Shown piece by piece: positions 8,592-21,640 of a DNA stretch of 64,000 nt. The stretch is from Diphasiastrum complanatum (Eukaryota > Streptophyta > Lycopodiopsida > Lycopodiales > Lycopodiaceae). Within the stretch, counting starts at the first letter, position 1; every line of letters starts with the position of its first letter. Both the position numbers and the translations under genes were made by a program. The notes beneath the pieces were generated by a model, which did no database searches, was not told the origin of the DNA, and saw only the letters and a program-made list of their open reading frames with translations. The stretch spans positions 9,619,805 through 9,683,804 of the forward strand of contig CM055108.1 in NCBI GenBank assembly GCA_029204225.1. Reading direction: 5' to 3'.

Positions 8592-11500
8592 TCTCTTTGT
8601 TGCAATAGTTTCCAAGAGGAGCTACCCTTCTTGTAGGGATATTTGTGGCATCTAGAGCCTATAACTACATTTGAAATCAAGTATTTCTTTGTCTCTTAAG
8701 GTAAAAATGCATCCAACACTTTTTTACACTTCTTGTGGGATGTAAGGTTGCAAAACAAGGCAATGGAACCTAAGTATTTATGTTGTACAAGTTTATACCT
8801 TTGATTAGCCAAATCCTGCATGGAAGCATGTTGTTGTAGCTTGCCAGAAGGTCTCTTAGGCATGCAATTGATAAGCACCTGGTCATCAATAACTCAAGTT
8901 GTTAAGCACAAATGTTCTTATTTTAATCCTACCCCACTTAATAGATTCAAGTTATTCTAGTACTTTAAATAGCATCTAAAAAGAAGTACAAATGTTGCAA
9001 GACTTTGCCTTAGTTGCACAATTATGAATCTTTACAAAGGGTCTAGAGCAACTAGATCCTAAGCCAAATCTTTGTCAACTTACTCATGAAATTTATACAA
9101 ACTTGTTTTCTTATTGGCACTTGAAAACATAAAGCTATGAGCTTAATAGAATTGTCGCATATTTCCATATCAAAGCCACCAAGAAAACTCTAATAATATA
9201 ATTCAAGCAATGAGAAAGTAACATAAATATGAGTCAAAATTCTTGATGCTCCAAGTAACATATGTTGGCCGCCTATGGTACATTTTGTGTCGACAAATTT
9301 GAAAATCTCGATATTTTTACTTCGTGTGCAAAACATATATTCTCAAAATAATCTTACATTACCATTAGCTACACAACCTAGTCCTTCTAACTAGGAAGAA
9401 GTGCTACTCATTTCTTAAATGTAGTCATTCATCTAGCTTCCAAAAACACTGATTCTCTAGGATCAAACCTAATAAACATTAAATAAAATGCATATACGTA
9501 CATGTATGTTGGATCTAAGATCTTTGAATGTAAAGAAGTTCCACTTTTACGTTTATAGTCTGTAAACAGTTATATTCTTTATGCAAGGTACAAAAGCGAA
9601 ACCTCATTCAAGTTATATAGAAAAGACTCAAACATCGAATGTGAACAAAATAATGTAGAAACTCTATTCCACTCTTGAACTTGTTCTTACACATGGTACA
9701 CATGATCCATGGTAGCATACTGTAGTTATGTGGCTACACAATATAGAAACTAAGTGCAACATTTTCTAATATAAGACTATACATGTGGAGCTACAAATTT
9801 TTGTAGACTATATGTTCTTACATTTCACTATTATTTGTCAAAAATTGCCAAGTCAATAGTGCTGCAGAATCCAATTTGCTAGGGATAAAGTCATCTAAAA
9901 AGACTTTTTGGGTTATTACTTCTCGAATGATTTGAGGGGACTATACCACATCTACTTTTTTAATAATATCATTACTCGAAGCAAACTGATAGTTTAAGAG
10001 TGAAAAATTATCATGTACATGAGATTGTCTATTTTCAAAAGAAGAAGATGAACCTCAAAAAAGAGAGCCATTTACCAAGACCGAAAAATAGCATGCCACA
10101 AACTAAATTCAAAACAACAAAAAGGACATAGAAAGCAATCAAAAAGGAAATGTACTAAAGTTGATAAAATCAATAAAAATATGACAATGCTAATAAGGAA
10201 AATGTTGAAGTCAAAGTTCACTCGCTAAGAATAGGAACCAAATGAACTATACCCTCCAATCAACCAAATAAACATAATGAGGCCCCGCATATCTATTTAT
10301 AATATGTGGGGCCTGAAGTATTGCTGAGTCTACTAATTAGAAGAGATCATCATAAACAAAGCATGATTGAAGACCAATACTACATAGAATAAGAAACCAC
10401 GCCAATATGATAGATCATGAGTGCCACATGACTAGAGTAGTAAACACTAGACTACCCCATAACGAAATTATAACCCTTCAACCACTCTCATAGAACAAGA
10501 TTAAAAAATCATTTGAAGAAATGGATTTGGACACAAAAGAGATTCCAAGCCAGCTAAAGGGACGACAAATTTCTCCAAATATAGTACAAATGATTTGACC
10601 TATAAATGGCTCCATATAGAAGAAAAGAGCATGATGTAACCATGTAGAATAGAATAATCTACAATCAATCGGACTATAAGAGGTGCCATAGTAATCAAAA
10701 TCATGTGTAAAAGAGCATCATTGACTGAACTATCATACTAGCTAAAGTTCTGTTGTAGTAGTATGTTGTCATTTATAAGAACTATCATAGAATGTTAGAA
10801 GATGAACAATGCACATATATAAGCACCAGGAACAAGAGAAATTGTAGCATAGAGATGTTGGAGATGAGATAGGAGATATAACACCTAGAACTGGGAAGAG
10901 GAACAAAATTTGCAAAGGTCACTTTAGTAATAATACGTAAAAATGTATGTACATGTCTTGACACAATGTGATTGTCTCTCTACCGTATCAAAATGATCCA
11001 ATCTAGTCACTGTCACATCTAACATCACATCTCCAAGAGGTCATCTCTCATCTATAAATTTCCATCTCACAATAGCACTCTCATCATGATCTTTGTCTCT
11101 CAACAATGCTCTCATCAACATCTCTATATCACAAATCTCTCATCAATTGTGTGATCAAGATCTCTTGATCTCTCATTAAAATGTTTATCTAGGTCACCTC
11201 ACTAGCTAGCCACTGATCAGCTTTGTTGAAATGCTTTGAACTACTCATTAATCTAAACATTTGCCTATCTGTGACACGACTCCATCAATTTTGTGCATGT
11301 GTATCCGATTCCTTAATATGATCAAGCCCATCCATAAACATCATACAAATCAAGAGATGTAGACACAACCAACTATAAAACAAAAATGGATTGAGCAGTG
11401 TAGAACAAACGGCTGGGGACCTAAATCATATGACTAGAAAAATGTCTCTAATAGATGCCATACTAATAGATGTCTATAATAAATGCCATACTAATAAAAA

Positions 11501-13257
11501 GAGAGCTTGTGGCGCAAGTGTGCAAGTAAATGGGCCCAAGGAGCTATCAAAAGTATGCTTGCATCTATATTGGTCCTACTTTATGTCATGATGTTTGATT
11601 TAAGTTTGTAGATCGCCGTGACAATATGCAAGCAAGATCATGATGTTAGCATTGATAAATGATAGTTTACCTCTGAGATCGAAACACCCTAGTGAAATTG
11701 TTTTTTATTCCAACTAAGTGAAACACCTTTGCTGACTATTGTGTGCAACTCAAGTTACTCAACCAATAGTTATGCCAAAACAATGGCAAAGGAGAACAAG
11801 CTCAAGTATAGTGTCTATATTGAGCTAGTGTTAATTCACACTATGAAACAGGACATTGAGATTATGTTGATGCTATTGCCAAATATCAATACTAGCACTC
11901 TACCAATAGGTGCCATAAGCACTCTGTTTTCACATGCCAAGGAAAGGACTCTTCTAATATGTGCAAAAAAAACTAGTTCGCCGCATATGTGAATGAATAG
12001 GCTGGCACCATCAGACTTCATGCCAAGCCAAGCCAAGCTTAATGGATGAAAAGTTTCGAAGGAATGTAAGAGTATCACCACATTTCCACTACACCACTTT
12101 GAGAGAACAAGAGCCATATCGTTGCTCCTTGCTCCGATGCCTGTTGAGGCTACCTAGGATTCATGGATCCTTCCTACAAGTTGGAATATTTGTGTTGGTA
12201 TGCAAGCCGTAGTGGCCAAGAATGCCATGTTGTAGTCATGATTGGATTTGGGCATGTATATGGATCCCAATCTATCCATGAGGAACAGGAATACCAATCA
12301 CCATCAGCAAGAGTTCACATGCAAAGTAGTTTGGAAGAGACAATTAAAAAACAAATGTGTAAGCCCTTCAGAACAGGTCGACACCCAACAAGAATTGCAT
12401 ATTTGATCTGCTAGCGTATGCCAAAAAACTCATCATTGAGTTTACTCTCCTAACACGTTCTCATTTTGGCTGTTGATGGAAACATCCCTGACAGCCAATG
12501 GTGCAATCGTTCTAGATTGAACTTAACCATAATATGATGTTAAACATTTTGATCCTTGTATACATATTTATCTTTTACTCTGAGTATGTGCATATTGCAA
12601 ACAAGGTCAATCAAGAGAATAATGCTAATTAATGATTTTGCATTCTTGATCTCAATTTAAGAAAGTAGCTTTGATTCGCCATCCTTAATGCACACTTGCC
12701 CTTTAACCAAGATTCCTAGCAATGAGCGCAACGAAGCCACCGGAAATAAAATTTTACACAGAAATCTGCCAATAGATTTTGGGAGCACAGTAACATAAGA
12801 ACGTGGATTTCGACAGGTGCAGAGAACTAAAGATAAAGCACTTGCATAGGTCTTCCATTGTAAGTCGTCTAGGAACATATTCATGAAAAAGCACCGCAAA
12901 AACGAGACTTGAACTAAAATATTGGATTGAAAGAATGCAGTAGGACATCATGATGGTCCAATCATCCAGATGAAGCAAGCTCAAGCAATAAAATAAAAGA
13001 AGCTACTTACATTATATTCAGAATTTTCACTGTATGAAAGTCGATTTGCAATCGAACCAGACACTTATTTTTCACATGACAATTAGGGAGCAACAAAAAT
13101 GTGGTTAAAAAGACTGAAAGCATTCGCCACAAACCAGCTGATCTGGGCTACAGTGCTTGTTTGCTACCTGACCAAATCGCCGAGTAGCTCCCCGGCCCAG
13201 TTGGCTGAAGCTCGGCCTAAGCTGCACAGAAGACGAACTGCAGCGGCATATCGTTGC

Positions 13258-13260
<3 letters not shown>
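8592..13260. other. Long AT-rich stretch without recognised genes
   Basis: No retroelement domain or RNA gene is recognised in 4.7 kb. Two minus-strand frames look slightly more protein-like than chance: 8696-8878 (continuing past a stop to about 8600) and 12657-12984. Neither shows a known motif. A strong hairpin lies at 10280-10314. The rest is stop-rich in all frames. Confidence 0.5.
10280..10314. other. 13-bp stem hairpin
   Basis: AGGCCCCGCATAT and ATATGTGGGGCCT are inverse complements except for one position that can form a G-U pair. The loop is nine bases. The arms are GC-rich inside an AT-rich stretch. No flanking inverted repeat or target duplication was found. Confidence 0.75.

Positions 13261-13318
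<58 letters not shown>
13261..13318. repeat. (TC)n microsatellite
   Basis: A TC run of 58 bp with a single G interruption at 13308. Confidence 0.95.
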
Positions 13319-14620
13319 GCTCTAGCTGTGCTAGAGCCTAGAAAATGCACTAAGCTCAAAGGTAGCTCAACTGATATATATGGTTTGATGGAGTGAGTGG
13401 CTCAAATTCTACCCTTCTCAATTTTGCTAGTTTAGATCTAATTAGTTAGATCACTTTGAGATAGCACGTTTCCATCATGTTATATCACTTTGAGATAGAC
13501 CTTGGATTTGCTCAATGATTTCAAGACTTCCTCTAGTCGATTGTTTTTTTATGTTTTATTGATGCATTCAAACTACTTTTTGGTGGTAAATTAATTCGCT
13601 ATACGAGATAAAACAAATAAGTCTCTATTTTGAGGGTCATGTTACTGCCTTGAGGTGATGCTGATGTGCCAAAAAGTAACTTCATGCAGAGCGAAACAAG
13701 GCCTCAAACCTAAATGGAAATTAGTACACTCAAAAAATGCATTGTTGGTGCACGCTCACAATATTGTGCATCCATGGTATGGAGTTTTCAAGATCGTGCT
13801 ATTTTCTCACAATTGAATTTCATTATTTTTTATTCATACATGGATAGTTTTATGTGGAAGCATATTATCAAGAATTTTCATTGATATCCAATAGAACAAA
13901 TTTGAGGGCATGACATGGGATTGGTGTTGAAGATGATATACATATTTGGAGGAAAAGATGAGTTTTCAATAACTGGGCAATGGGTTGGGAGAGGAGAAGA
14001 AGATCTCTCAAGTACAGAAAGTGAGGAAGTAGGTGCTTATATGGGGGTTCTAATGTTTAAAGAAAAGAGCACCTAGGAGTACTAAGGAAATTTGAAATGT
14101 CTCCAAGTCATTGATTTGGACATTGATTTTTAAGATTGTGTATAAAAGCAAAGAATATATAATGGAGAGTTGCATTTGATTTTCATTGTCTACATCATCA
14201 TGTAACACCATGTTTCGTCAAGGACCATGCAAAAATGCTTTAGACATGATAGGTAAAATATTAGTGTTTACAATATAAGAAAGCTTGAGATGATCCACAT
14301 TTGAGTGACATGAATGGAATGCATGTTTATGTATTGGGACAACAATCATATATTTGACTACACTATGTTGTCTTATTGTGTGGTGGTTTGGAAATTAGTG
14401 CGGAAAGTGCATTCATCTTGTTCTAAATCTATTATGATTTTATTTGTATCTTTGAATCTTTTTAAAAACACTTATGGAATGCCAAAAAGCACTAAGTTCA
14501 CAAGATCTTGCATTCTATCAGGGTTAATCTAGGGTTATAGTTCCTCTCAATTTCTCTCACATCTCAAAAAGCTAGTTTTGTCTTGGAGAGAAGTGATAGT
14601 TTGACCTCAACAAACTATTT
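13319..14620. other. Unassigned spacer
   Basis: No gene is recognised. AT-rich, stop-rich DNA lying between the TC microsatellite and the left LTR of copia element A. Confidence 0.5.
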
Positions 14621-15045
14621 TGTTAAATTTACGCAAGCTAGTTTGCATAAATTCCACTTGTAAATGACTTTGAGGCCATGATGTGGGATGTCACACGTGC
14701 CAAAAGCATAGAATACCTTATTCTAAGTCAAATCATTAACCTAGCTTTGGAATGGTACCTTTGGAATGTGTCCAAAGAGTGCATAGATAGGGTAGAGAAA
14801 AAATAGGAGCTTAAAATAGCAATTTTCTCATTGTTTTTGGATCTCGAGGTATTGACCCTAAATAGGGTGGATCAAGTGGATCTTTAGGTTAGATGTTAGG
14901 GTTAGGTTGTGATGAATACAAAGAAGCCCTAATATGCTCAGATCCGAGCTCTACATTTATAAATATGTGATGGGATTTCCATCCAATTATGAACAAAATC
15001 GAGATTTTCCTTCTTGACTAGTTTGAGTCTATGATTTGATTGATG
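14621..15045 (+). repeat. 5' LTR of element A (3' truncated)
   Basis: It starts TGTTAAATTTACGCAAGC. A TATA box (TATAAATA) at 14958-14965 is conserved in the 3' copy and is a probable promoter. Similarity with the 3' copy ends near 15045, where gag sequence begins directly, so the LTR end, primer site and gag start are deleted. Confidence 0.8.
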
Positions 15046-15059
15046 TTGTCTAGGATCCT

Positions 15060-15765
15060 ATAAAATTCCGCAAAGCAAAAGAAAATAGCAAAGCAGAGCA
15101 GAAAATCTACACCATTAAGGAAGGTGAACTTGTTCAACTAATCTTGAATGGTTTAAGTGTGGATTTTGCTAACTTGGTGCAAGGCTATGCAATTATGGAC
15201 AAGTTGCCCTCACTTGAAGATCTCCAAGGAGTCCTCATGGCCGAGGAGAGTAGGAGAACTCACATCAAGTCAAGGATGGAGAAGCTCTGCCTCAATGATG
15301 GAAATGACAAGGCCCTTTTCACCAAGAGCAAGAGCAAATCCAAAGGCAAAGGTGCTGCATTCAAGAAGAACCAAGTCAGAAGTGAAGATCAAGAAGGATC
15401 TTCAAGTCCAAGCTCAAGCAAGCCAAAGAAGGATAAGTCAAAGATCAAATGCTACTTTTGTGGCAAGATGGGGCACTATGTCTCGGAGTGCTTCAAGAAG
15501 AAGCAAGCTCAAAGTCAAGCAAACCTAGGCCAAGAGCAAGAGGAGAGCTCTCATGAAGATTCACTCATTCTGTCAAGTTTCTCATCTTCAAGCATAAGAG
15601 GTGAAGACCCTTGGTGGATAGATAGCGGGGCTAGCTCCCACATGACATGTAAGAGGAAGTATTTTTCAACCTTGTCTACCTATGATGGACCTATCAAGTC
15701 AATTTTTATAGTAAATGATTAAGCATGTAAGGTAGAAGGCATGGGATTCATACCTTTATGTTTAG
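15060..15765 (+). pseudogene. Gag C-terminus and protease N-terminus (element A)
   Basis: Gag packages element RNA and protease cuts the polyprotein. The frame opens in mid-gag (EGELVQLILNGL) and has a lysine/serine-rich linker. It then shows the zinc knuckle CYFCGKMGHYVSEC near 15450-15492 and the protease active site WWIDSGASSHMT near 15615. A stop follows at 15720, then a junction near 15765 where integrase sequence starts. The 192-residue stretch from 15144 is open. Confidence 0.85.
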
Positions 15766-16132
15766 GGGGTAGCCGAGAGGAGGAATAGGACATTGTGAGA
15801 ATGTTCTAAAGCCTTAAGGATTGATGCATGTTTACCAAAATCTTTTTGGGGAGAAGCTCTTAGTTGTGCTAACCATTTGATGAATAGAGTTCCATGTAGC
15901 TCTATTGAAGGCAAAACACCATTTTTTTTTCTTGTATGGGAGGAAGCCAAATCTCAAGGACTTAAGGGTGTTTGGATGCATTTGCTATGTGCATACACCT
16001 TTGGAGACAAGGACCAAGGAAGATCCATCATCAATCAAAGGTTTCATGCTCGGGTATGGCAAAGCAAGCAAGAGATATAAGGTATACATTCCACTAGAGA
16101 TATCATTTTTGATGAGGATAAGATGCATAAAC
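15766..16132 (+). pseudogene. Integrase C-terminal half (element A)
   Basis: The remnant starts at GVAERR, the conserved glutamate motif of copia integrase, so both catalytic aspartates are deleted. The frame contains the FWGEALSCANHLMNRVP and LRVFGC segments and ends at the insertion point of element B. Small frameshifts move reading between two frames near 15905. Confidence 0.8.
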
Positions 16133-16865
16133 TGTGAAGAATTGAAAAAGATTATCTATGTTAGATATAGGGGTCTTATGTTTTTTACATCAAGCATCTA
16201 GGTGTAGGATGTTGATAGGAATAAATTTGGCATAGATGGCAAAAAATGCATTTCCACTTGTAATGCCACTATTGGGCCAAAATAGAGTAAGAGGCTAAAC
16301 ACGTGCCAGTTAGAGTGTAGACAAGTGTAAAGCTTTTTTTTGATGAATTCCAAGAGGTCCAATAGGATTTAGTGGTGGAACCTTGTGAGGTCCAATAGGA
16401 AATTGAGGTGTGCTTGAATATAGTCCAATAGAATTAAGAGGTGCATGGATCAATGATCCAATAGGATCAAGAGGTGAAAAAATATGGTCCAATCATAGTT
16501 AAGCATAGTGGTAGCTCGTGGATCTATTAGTATCATTGTACTCCTCATTTTGGATCTAATTGATTTGGTGATTTTATGGATTTTGTGAGTTATTGGATTT
16601 CTAGCTTTCTCTCTCTACCTGAGAGCTCATGATGGTTTTTCTCTCTCTACTCGAGGAGAGCAGCTTGTTTTTACTTAGAATACTTTTGGAACACTTCCCA
16701 CACGTGTGAGTGAGAGTTGGAAGTGATTGAATGCATGTAGTAGTGTGTTTTTGCCATAGATTCAAAGATAGATTTTGAATCTCAATCCTTGATCTTGGTG
16801 CATCTACACACCTTAGGAGATCAAAAGTACATGTAGTGGACAGTCCACACGTGTGAAATTCAACA
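16133..16865 (+). repeat. 5' LTR of element B
   Basis: It starts TGTGAAGAATTG and ends GTGAAATTCAACA. It contains two copies of the palindrome CACACGTGTG, one about 165 bp before the end and one about 18 bp before the end. Confidence 0.95.
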
Positions 16866-16878
16866 TGGTATCAGATCC
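16866..16878 (+). promoter_or_regulatory. Primer binding site of element B
   Basis: TGGTATCAGATCC follows the LTR directly and matches the initiator tRNA-Met primer site at 12 of 13 bases. About 360 bp of leader follow with no gag, before pol begins near 17235. Confidence 0.85.
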
Positions 16879-17234
16879 TACCTAAGGTTACCATGCATTT
16901 TGATCCATCTAAGTGAAAAAATTTTCATCAATCTTGAGCTAGAAGTTGTCAAGGCCCACTTTCCTAGCTATCTTGTTCAATCTTGGATCAAAAGAGATCA
17001 AAAGGACATTGATTGGGTCTGACCTGGTACTGTACGGAATCAAGTGCTCAGACACGTGTGAGGAACATCCAATTTTCAGTTTGGAAGTTCTCTCTCATGT
17101 TTGATCCATTTATCTTGCTTGATAGCTTGTTTTGAAGTTATTTTTGTCTAGTTTCTGATGCAATCAGTTTCATTCCATTTGGTTGAGCCAATCAAAAGTT
17201 ATAAGCTTTTGAAGAGGGTTAGGTAGGGCACCTA

Positions 17235-18480
17235 GACCTGGGAATTATGGCATAGGAGGTTGGGACATCCCAACTACAAATCCATGCTCTCTATGATCAA
17301 AGAAGCCAAAGCTATTGGCTTGCCAAAGTCACTCTCCAAGAAGATCAAGCCTTGTGAGGCTTGTGCTATTGCTATGGTGTTTGATCATTTCCTTAGTTTC
17401 AAAGCCTATGTAGAGAAGCAATTCTCATTCAAGATTAAAGCTCTTAGAAGTGATGGAGGTGGTGAATATATCTCCAATAAATTTCAAGATTTTTGTGAGC
17501 TTGAAGGCATTAAAAGAGAGTTTTCTTGTGCCTACTCCCCATCTCAAAATGGAGTGGCCGAGAGAAAGAATAGATCTCTATGTGAATGTGCAAAATCTAT
17601 GAGAATTGAGGCATCTTTGCCCAAAGATTTTTGGAGAGAAGCCATTAATTGTGCAAATTATCTTTGCAATAGGCTCCCACATATAGCTCTTGGAGGAAAG
17701 TCACCATATGAAATCTTATTTTTGAAGAAGCCTAAGGTTGATCACCTTAGAGTTTTAGGATACTTATGCTTTGTCCATATTCCCTTGGAAACAAGGAAGA
17801 AGGAAGATCCTAGTGCATGCAAAGGGATCATGGTTGGATACTCATCCACCAAAAAGGCCTATAGAGTCTTTATACTCTCTACTTCTCAAGTCATTGAAAG
17901 TAGAGATGTTGTCTTTCATGAAGATCAACACTCATCTTTTGAAGAGGCCGAGATCAAGAAATCTATGGATGGATCATCAATTATTGATCTTGAAGACAAT
18001 CATGATGTGATGGGGTCGAGATTTGAAGAAGACTCTCCTCAGATTTTCTCACCAAGAAGATCCATGAGAGATAGATCCGAGCCTAAGAGGCTCTCATATG
18101 ATGACAAAGGCAAACAAATGGATCTTGATTCCACTAATTATGTTTTTCATGTCTCTCATGAAGAGCCAAAGAATGTACAAGAGGCACTCAATACCAAGGA
18201 GTGGTATGATGCCATGAAGCAAGAGTATGATGCATTGATCACCAACAATACTTGGGAGCTTGTGGATCCTCCATCCAACAAGCATGTGATTGGTTGCAAG
18301 TGGGTATTTCGGATCAAGTTCAATCATGATGGCACCATCAACAAGCATAAAGCAAGATTATGTGCCAAAGGATTTGCTCAAATCCATGGTCTTGATTATG
18401 AGGAGACCTTTGCACCCGTTGCAAAGATGGTGACAATAAGAATTCTGTTTTTCTCTTGCTTGTTTTTTCAAGTGGAAGGT
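17235..18480 (+). pseudogene. Integrase and RT N-terminus (element B)
   Basis: The frame opens with the pre-integrase zinc domain (WHRRLGHPNYKSML just before and at the ATG, then CEACAIAM). It jumps at residue 40 into VFDHFLSFKAY, so about 80 residues with the first catalytic aspartate are missing in frame. The second aspartate (ALRSDGGGEY, residue 65) and glutamate (NGVAERKNR, residue 101) keep the 35-residue spacing of the family. RT begins with EWYDAMKQEYDALI and GCKWVFRIKFNHDG. A frameshift near 18460 ends the frame at 18525. Confidence 0.9.
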
Positions 18481-19718
18481 GTTCCAATTAGATGTATCCA
18501 ATGCTTTTCTAAATGGTTATCTTGAGGAGGAGATCTATATGGAACAACCTCAAGGATTCATCAAGGATGAGTCCAAAGTGTGCTTGCTCTTCAAAAGTCT
18601 TTATGGACTCAAGCAAGCACCAAGATCATGGTATTCAAGACTTAACTCTATTCTTATCTCACTAGGATTTACTCTTAGTGACTATGATCCTTCCATGTAT
18701 CTAAAATTTGTTGATAGCAATATTGTCATTCTTCTAATTTATGTTGATGACATTATTCTTTGTGGAAGTTGTATCAAGATAGTTGATGAAACCAAGCTAG
18801 CACTTGGATGTGAGTTTAAAATGCAAGATCTAGGAGAGATGCATTACATCCTAGGCCTAGAAATTGATTTTTATGAAAATCATGTCTTTATATGCCAATC
18901 TAGATATTCTCACTCTCTGTTGGAAAAATTCCATATGGAAAATTCTAAGAGCATAGATACTCCAATGGAGCAAATTGTAAAAGATCCTAATAAAGGTGAC
19001 GAAAGATCCTTTGAGGACATCACACTTTTTAGGAGTCTTGTAGGCTCCTTGATTTGGCTTACAATTACTAGGCCCGATCTAAGTTTTTGTGTGCACAAAT
19101 TGAGTCAATTTATGCAAGATCCTAAGATCCATCATTGGAAGATGGCCAAGAGGACTTTAAGATATGTATCTTCATCTTGTGATTATGGTCTACTCTATAA
19201 AAGTGAAGATCTATCCATTATTGGCTACTCGGATTCGGACTTTGCAAGTGACAAGATGGATCAAAAGTCTATTAGTGCATACACTATCTTTCTTGGAGGC
19301 AATCTTATATCTTAGCTTTCCAAAAAGCAAGATACTATATCTCTCTCTTCATGTGAGGCCGAGTAGAAAGCACTCACTACAACTACCAAAGAAGTGCTTT
19401 GGATCAAGAGGTTATTAATGGAGCTAAAGTGCATCAAGGAGGATGATCTACCAATGATCAAGTGTGATAACATCTCGGCCCAACCTCTTGCCAATAATCC
19501 CATATTTCATGCATGAAGCAAGCACATAGAAGTGGCACACCATTTTGTGAGAGAAAAGCTTATTGGAGGTGAAATGTATTTGGAGCATGTCAACTCATCC
19601 TCTTGTATTGCCGATCTACTCACCAAGCCTTTGAGCAAAAGTGCTTTCATCAAGCATAGATCTAATCTTGGAGTTATATCAAGATCAATGCTCAAATCTT
19701 CATACATAATTTTTTAGG
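18479..19718 (+). pseudogene. RT core and RNase H (element B)
   Basis: Reading resumes with QLDVSNAFLNGYLEEEIYM, then LYGLKQAPRSWY, the catalytic YVDD in LIYVDDIILCG, and DLGEMHYILGLEI. The frame stays open to 19315 (278 residues). RNase H continues as KMAKRTLRY, YSDSDFAS and SLSSCEAE, interrupted by three stops between 19313 and 19517. It ends HHFVREKL and ADLLTKPLS. The stop at about 19718 is followed by the polypurine tract AGGAGGAG and the 3' LTR. Confidence 0.9.
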
Positions 19719-19723
19719 AGGAG

Positions 19724-20460
19724 TGTGAAGAATTGAAAAAGATTATCTATGTTAGATATAGGGGTCTTATGTTTTTTACATCAAGCATCTAGGTGTAGGA
19801 TATTGATAGATATAAATTTGGCATAGATGGCAAATTATGCATTTCCACTTGTAATGCCACTATTGAGCCAAAATAGAGTAAGAGGCTAAACACGTGCCAA
19901 TTAGAGTGTAGACAAGTGTAAAGCTTTTGTTTGATGAATTCCAAGAGGTCCAATAGGATTTAGAGGTGGAACCTTGTGAGGTCCAATAGGAAATTGAGGT
20001 GTGCTTGAATATAGTCCAATAGAATTAAGAGGTGCATGGATCAATGATCCAATAGGATCAAGAGGTGAAAAAATATGGTCCAATCATAGTTAAGCATAGT
20101 GGTAGCTCGTGGATCTACTAGTATCATTGTACTCCTCATTTTGGATCTAATTGATTTGGTGATTTTATGGATTTTGTGAGTTATTGGATTTCTAGCTTTC
20201 TCTCTCTAACCGAGAGCTCATGATGGTTTTTCTCTCTCTACCCGAGGAGAGCAGCTTGTTTTTACTTAGAATACTTTTGGAACACTTCCCACACATGTGA
20301 GTGAGAGTTGGAAGTGATTGAATGCATGTAGTAGTGTGTTTTTGCCATAGATTCAAAGATAGATTTTGAATCTCAATCTAGTCTTGATCTTGGTGCATCT
20401 ACACACCTTAGGAGATCACAAGTACATGTAGTGGACAGTCCACACGTGTGAAATTCAACA
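19724..20460 (+). repeat. 3' LTR of element B
   Basis: A 737-bp copy of the 5' LTR, preceded by the purine run TTAGGAGGAG. It ends AAATTCAACA, followed by the TAAAC target copy. It carries the same paired palindromes, one changed to CACATGTG. Confidence 0.95.
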
Positions 20461-21640
20461 TAAACTTGTTGATGGCTCAATCAAATCACCTATCAAGAGG
20501 GAGGTGGTCGAGGATCAAGATGACATAGATCTTGAGGAGGAGCTAGAGTCAAGTGAACCAATCACTACAAGAAGATCATCAAGGGTAAGAATGGAGCCAT
20601 TGAGGCTCACATACCAAGACAAGGGCAAGCAAGCCGAGGGTAATCCATCTTCATCCTTTGCACTCATTTCAATTTTTGAAGAACCTTTATGTGGAGAAGA
20701 TGCATTGAGTTCAAAGGAATGGTTTCAAGCTATGTTAGATGAATACAATGCTTTGATGGAGAATGGCACATGGATCCTTGTTGATAGATCTCTTAAGAAT
20801 GTGATTGGATGTAAATGTGTTTTTAAGCTAGAACTCAATATGGATGGAAGTGTAAGCAAACACAAGGCAAGGTTAGTTGCCAAAGGATATGCTCAAGCAA
20901 AGGGCATAGATTATGAAGAAACCTTTTCACTCATGGCCAAGATGGTCACAATAAGGTTACTTCTTGCACTTGCGTCACATTTTGGCTAGATGCTCTTTCA
21001 AATGGATGTTTCTAATGCATTCTTAAATGGTTATTTGGAAGAAGACATATTCATGGAGCATCCCCAAGGCTTCATCAAGCTCAGGATGGAGAGTAAAGTA
21101 TGTCATCTTAAAAGGAGCTTATATGTTTTGAAGCAAGCATCAAGGTCTTGGAATTCAAGACTTCATGATTTCTTAGTTTCTATTGGATTCTCTCAAACTG
21201 AATATTATCCAACTTTGTACATAATGTATGATGTAAATGGCACTGTACTTTTGTTGATTTATGTAGATGACAACATTCTTGGTGGTGATAACATTGGTGG
21301 TATTGAGAAAACCAAGAAAAATCTATCTATAGAATTTAAGATGGTAGATATTGGTCAATTTCACTTTATATTGGGCATAGAAGTACTTAGAGGCTCAGAT
21401 TTCATCTTTATTAGTCAATCTACGTATGCTCAAAGTTTTGTCAATAGATTCAAGATGCAAGATTGCAAGCATGTAGAAACACCAATGGAGCAAGATGTAA
21501 AAGTGCTCAATAAAAGTGATGAAGCATCCTTTATGAACATCACTCTTTATAAAAAATCTTATAGGCTCCTTAATGTGGATCACCATAACTAGACCTGTTC
21601 TATGCTTTAGTGTGTGTAGGCTAAGTCAATATATGATTAG
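20461..21640 (+). pseudogene. Reverse transcriptase (element A, right half)
   Basis: Pol of element A resumes here after the nested insertion. It passes an acidic linker (DDIDLEEELESSE), then ALSSKEWFQAMLDEYNALM, KHKARLVAKGYAQ and DYEETFSLMAKM. A TAG at 20987 splits it. The next frame starts LFQMDVSNAFLNGYLEE and includes the catalytic YVDD (LIYVDDNILGG) and GQFHFILGIEV. A frameshift near 21565 ends it at 21592. RNA-templated DNA synthesis would need repair of at least two lesions. Confidence 0.9.

Larger units (their letters stand above)
16133..20460 (+). mobile_element. Complete copia element B with perfect target duplication
   Basis: Two LTRs of 733 and 737 bp flank a primer site, an internally deleted pol and a polypurine tract. 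TAAAC occurs at 16128-16132 and again at 20461-20465, a perfect 5-bp target duplication inside element A. The LTRs differ by about 16 substitutions and one 4-base gap by hand count, about 98% identity, so the insertion is fairly recent. Gag and protease are missing, so the copy cannot move by itself. Confidence 0.95.

Noticed and set aside
13099-13359. Open frames on both strands across a TC run
   Set aside because: They are kept open by the microsatellite; no motif is present on either side.
18094-18348. Minus-strand frames inside copia pol genes
   Set aside because: They are shadows of the plus-strand pol sequence, which has clear domain motifs.
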